Assembly (NCBI GenBank): GCA_963578805.1
Contig: CAUZDY010000109.1
Span: 1 to 5,122, forward strand
Reading direction: 5' to 3'
Length of the DNA: 5,122 bases
Source of the DNA: CAUZIB01 sp963578805
GTDB lineage: Bacteria > Acidobacteriota > Vicinamibacteria > Vicinamibacterales > UBA8438
Shown: in pieces, positions 4,981 to 5,122 of the stretch
Position numbering within the stretch: position 1 is the first letter of the stretch
How the letters are laid out: each line of letters begins with the position of its first letter
Notes under the pieces: generated by a model
Database searches by the model: none
The model's input: the letters and a program-made list of their open reading frames with translations, nothing else
What the model was told of the DNA's origin: nothing
Position numbers and translations under genes: made by a program

Positions 4981-5014
4981 CTCCCGCATTGAACCGCCCG
5001 TCAGCCAGCGGGAG
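4981..5014. repeat. 7-bp inverted repeat, possible hairpin
   Basis: CTCCCGC (4981-4987) and GCGGGAG (5008-5014) are inverted copies around a 20-nt loop in the gap before the last gene. No T-tract follows on either strand, so it is not called a terminator. Confidence 0.25.
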
Positions 5015-5047
5015 GGTTAACACCTACCCACCACGTCGCGGGAGCCG

Positions 5048-5053
5048 TAGACT
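5048..5053 (+). promoter_or_regulatory. -10 box placed for a leaderless transcript
   Basis: TAGACT lies 6 bp before the ATG at 5060, so transcription would begin at or next to the start codon. No Shine-Dalgarno is present in the last 14 bp (nearest GGGAG at 5040-5044). A -35 match at normal spacing was not found. Confidence 0.4.
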
Positions 5054-5059
5054 GACCGG

Positions 5060-5122
5060 ATGACTCCTTCATCACTCCACCGGTTGGCACTCGCGGGGAT
5101 GGTCGCGTTCCTGCTGGGGGCC
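5060..5122 (+). CDS. exported or membrane protein, N-terminus only
   Basis: The ATG at 5060-5062 opens a frame of 21 codons to the window edge: MTPSSLHRLALAGMVAFLLGA. This is a classic signal-peptide shape: short polar N-region with H and R, then a hydrophobic core, ending in LLGA, where a lipobox cysteine or signal-peptidase I site could follow just outside. The rest of the gene is missing, so the product cannot be named. There is no ribosome site at normal distance; the -10 box immediately upstream suggests leaderless expression. ATG at 5095 is an alternative internal start but lies inside the hydrophobic core. Confidence 0.55.
   Translation, partial: MTPSSLHRLALAGMVAFLLGA

Overview
The window looks like accessory DNA from a moderately GC-rich, Gram-negative-type bacterium. 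The two large genes encode exported proteins: one with a pre-peptidase C-terminal-like (PPC-type) domain, one a PQQ-like beta-propeller. Together with TAGAMTG-type -10 boxes this would fit an Acidobacteriota-like genome, but no taxonomic marker is present and that guess is weak.

Layout, left to right. (1) 1-163: the 5' end of an IS6-family transposase on the minus strand, running off the left edge, with a candidate element terminus. (2) 164-518: no recognisable gene. (3) 519-1484 and 1639-3441: two same-strand genes for signal-peptide-bearing proteins, the second with its own good promoter. (4) 3452-3475: 10 bp after the second gene, the last 24 nt of a tmRNA (ssrA) gene on the minus strand without its body, as left by an integrative element that uses ssrA as attachment site. 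(5) 3465-4285: a segment of about 0.8 kb whose two ends are inverted copies of one ordered set of motifs: GGGAGTCG, TAAGTC...GACTTC, TTTCAC, then GTTACCCCC twice, with spacings conserved almost to the base. This resembles core-type plus arm-type sites of a tyrosine integrase (P4-like), but no integrase or other convincing gene lies between them. It also contains a 107-bp mini-element with perfect 28-bp inverted repeats (TG...CA ends) sitting at the end of a short signal-peptide-like reading frame. (6) 4237-5122: small or broken genes: a zinc-ribbon protein lacking a proper start, an unknown 56-aa protein with a strong ribosome binding site, a Sel1/TPR-like C-terminal scrap, and the first 21 codons of a new exported protein that may be translated from a leaderless mRNA.

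The most notable item is the integrase-free segment with mirrored attachment-type ends next to the tmRNA scrap. It could be a minimal cis-mobilisable (CIME-like) or MITE-like passenger of a tyrosine integrase, or the collapsed remnant of an ssrA island. The two large genes probably belong to the older flank on the left, because an element inserted at ssrA in this orientation would lie to the right of the fragment. No functional link between the two exported proteins and the element is visible.
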